From: Ignavibacteriales bacterium | Lineage (GTDB): Bacteria; Bacteroidota; Ignavibacteria; Ignavibacteriales; Melioribacteraceae | NCBI GenBank assembly: GCA_026390795.1 | Contig: JAPLFG010000003.1 | Span: forward strand, 1,240,001-1,304,000 | DNA: 64,000 nucleotides | Reading direction: 5' to 3' | Shown here: positions 63,222-64,000 of the stretch, in pieces | Numbering within the stretch: the first letter of the stretch is position 1 | How the letters are laid out: each line of letters starts with the position of its first letter | Program-made: the position numbers and the translations under genes | The notes under the pieces: model-generated | What the model was told of the DNA's origin: nothing | The model's database searches: none | The model's input: only the letters and a program-made list of their open reading frames with translations

Positions 63222-63740
63222 TTATTTTTTTCTCGCAACTATGCCGTCAATATATTTTGTAAATTCTTCCGGTTTTCCGGGAGGAGCAATATCAAAACTA
63301 AACTTCATTTTATCATTTTCAATTTTCGTATAGGAAAACCGAAAGCGCGGAGCGGAAGGAATAATATCACTTACAAAAATTGTTGAAAGCGAATCACTGG
63401 AAAAACTTATTTTGTAATTAATTGTGTGTCCTTCGTTATCAAAATAGACCGCTTTGTTTTCTCCGCCTTCGAAATAAACAATCATCAAATCATCATGTCT
63501 GAATGCCGGTCTTCCATTTTGCGCGGGGTATTCTGCGAAATTCTTTCTTAGCAAGATTCTTTTTTGTAAATCGTACGAAAAAGTAAATGAGCCGGTTGCC
63601 TCCCCAGGGGCGCCGCTCCATTCTCCGATTAAAAATTTCAATGCAGTCCAATCGGCAGGCTTAGTCGCTTGTTGTGAAAAAATGCTCGACGTTTGTGTAA
63701 ACAAAAATACAACCACAATAAATTTTAAAATGTTTTTCAA
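63222..63740 (-). CDS. Secreted hypothetical protein, lipocalin-like
   Basis: A 172-residue protein with a signal peptide (hydrophobic core ILKFIVVVFLFTQTSSIF). The body is a run of beta strands with FLIGEWSGAPGEATGSFTFSYD, a pattern seen in small secreted beta-barrel families of unknown function. No catalytic motif. It lies 22 bases upstream of the VOC gene on the same strand. Confidence 0.72.
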   Translation of the reverse strand: MKNILKFIVVVFLFTQTSSIFSQQATKPADWTALKFLIGEWSGAPGEATGSFTFSYDLQKRILLRKNFAEYPAQNGRPAFRHDDLMIVYFEGGENKAVYFDNEGHTINYKISFSSDSLSTIFVSDIIPSAPRFRFSYTKIENDKMKFSFDIAPPGKPEEFTKYIDGIVARKK

Positions 63741-63777
63741 TTGATTCCCCTTTTTTAGTAAAGATAGTATTTAATTA

Positions 63778-64000
63778 TTATTTATTCTTAAATGCCTTGA
63801 TATAGTTTTTTGTGAAGTCGCTTAGAACCAGTTTTCCGCTTATTTCCGCGCGTTGTTCAAGAAGTTCGTCCCAGTTCTCAGTTCCTTCCCAAAATACTTT
63901 TTTCATTTGAGAAATAGCTTCCAGGTTACAGCCGGCAATTTTTTTTACTAGTGCAGAAACCGCTTCATCCAGATCATGGTTATTTGCAAAAACTTTTGTG
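63778..64000 (-). CDS. Enoyl-CoA hydratase/isomerase family protein, 3' end only
   Basis: The gene runs off the right edge; the last 74 codons are visible. They read in the pattern of the C-terminal helices of crotonase-fold enzymes: SQMKKVFWEGTENWDELL, then EQRAEISGKLVLSDFTKNYI. This tail is typical of enoyl-CoA hydratases and methylglutaconyl-CoA hydratases of Bacteroidota. The active site lies beyond the window. The stop is 37 bases from the start of the secreted hypothetical gene. Confidence 0.85.
   Translation of the reverse strand, partial: TKVFANNHDLDEAVSALVKKIAGCNLEAISQMKKVFWEGTENWDELLEQRAEISGKLVLSDFTKNYIKAFKNK

Overview
The window is a 64 kb chromosomal stretch of an AT-rich, Gram-negative bacterium. 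The gene families point to the Bacteroidota/Chlorobiota/Ignavibacteriota group, most likely a member of the Ignavibacteria. The reasons are a TonB-dependent receptor with an N-terminal carboxypeptidase-regulatory-like domain, a GH92 mannosidase, DUF3109, DUF2891, DUF4159/DUF4175 and M64 proteins, HslUV, sigma-54, and many secreted proteins with Bacteroidota-like signal peptides. Taxonomy is inferred from gene families only. There is no rRNA, tRNA, CRISPR array, phage or complete insertion sequence in the window. Nearly all of it is coding.

Layout. 0.1-7.0 kb (minus strand): RluA-type pseudouridine synthase, CutC, a YgjV-like membrane protein with an acetyltransferase-like tail, a secreted esterase, a periplasmic carbonic anhydrase, an epimerase and a zinc-finger/PP2C phosphatase fusion. 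Alanine racemase (7.2 kb, plus) converges on a conserved 604-residue protein of unknown function. 10.4-22.2 kb (minus): GH92 mannosidase, a yeast-type cytosine deaminase, a TonB receptor with a small partner protein, an ATP-cone/uridine-kinase-like fusion, a D-cysteine desulfhydrase-like PLP enzyme, SagB-type nitroreductase, DUF2891, YciI, aldo/keto reductase and cupin. 22.3-42.8 kb (mostly plus): M14 peptidase, sigma-54 operon, HslVU, a membrane MutS-like ATPase, acid phosphatase lipoprotein, Gfo/Idh/MocA oxidoreductase, rubrerythrin, a DDAH-like hydrolase, class V aminotransferase, PpnP, ValS, a TetR regulator, then a three-gene run of threonine dehydratase-like enzyme, bacterial microcompartment (BMC) shell protein and class II aldolase.

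43-64 kb: lipid kinase, DJ-1/PfpI protein, M64 peptidase (minus); DUF4159 and DUF4175 (plus) converging on an ECF sigma/anti-sigma/coiled-coil operon (minus); a TPR protein, a Cache-PAS histidine kinase and a response regulator (plus); then a minus-strand run of VOC, esterase, HEAT and MOSC proteins, an S9 peptidase broken by a frameshift, a class D beta-lactamase, and the 3' end of an enoyl-CoA hydratase that runs off the window.

The most interesting points are: (i) the BMC shell gene beside a fuculose-phosphate-type aldolase with a probable C-terminal encapsulation peptide, with no other BMC genes in view; (ii) an identical 17-bp motif upstream of both the ECF sigma operon and the DUF4159/DUF4175 operon, pointing towards each, which suggests one regulon; (iii) several intergenic inverted-repeat elements that look like MITE/REP-type dispersed repeats; (iv) the 604-residue protein and several unusual domain fusions.
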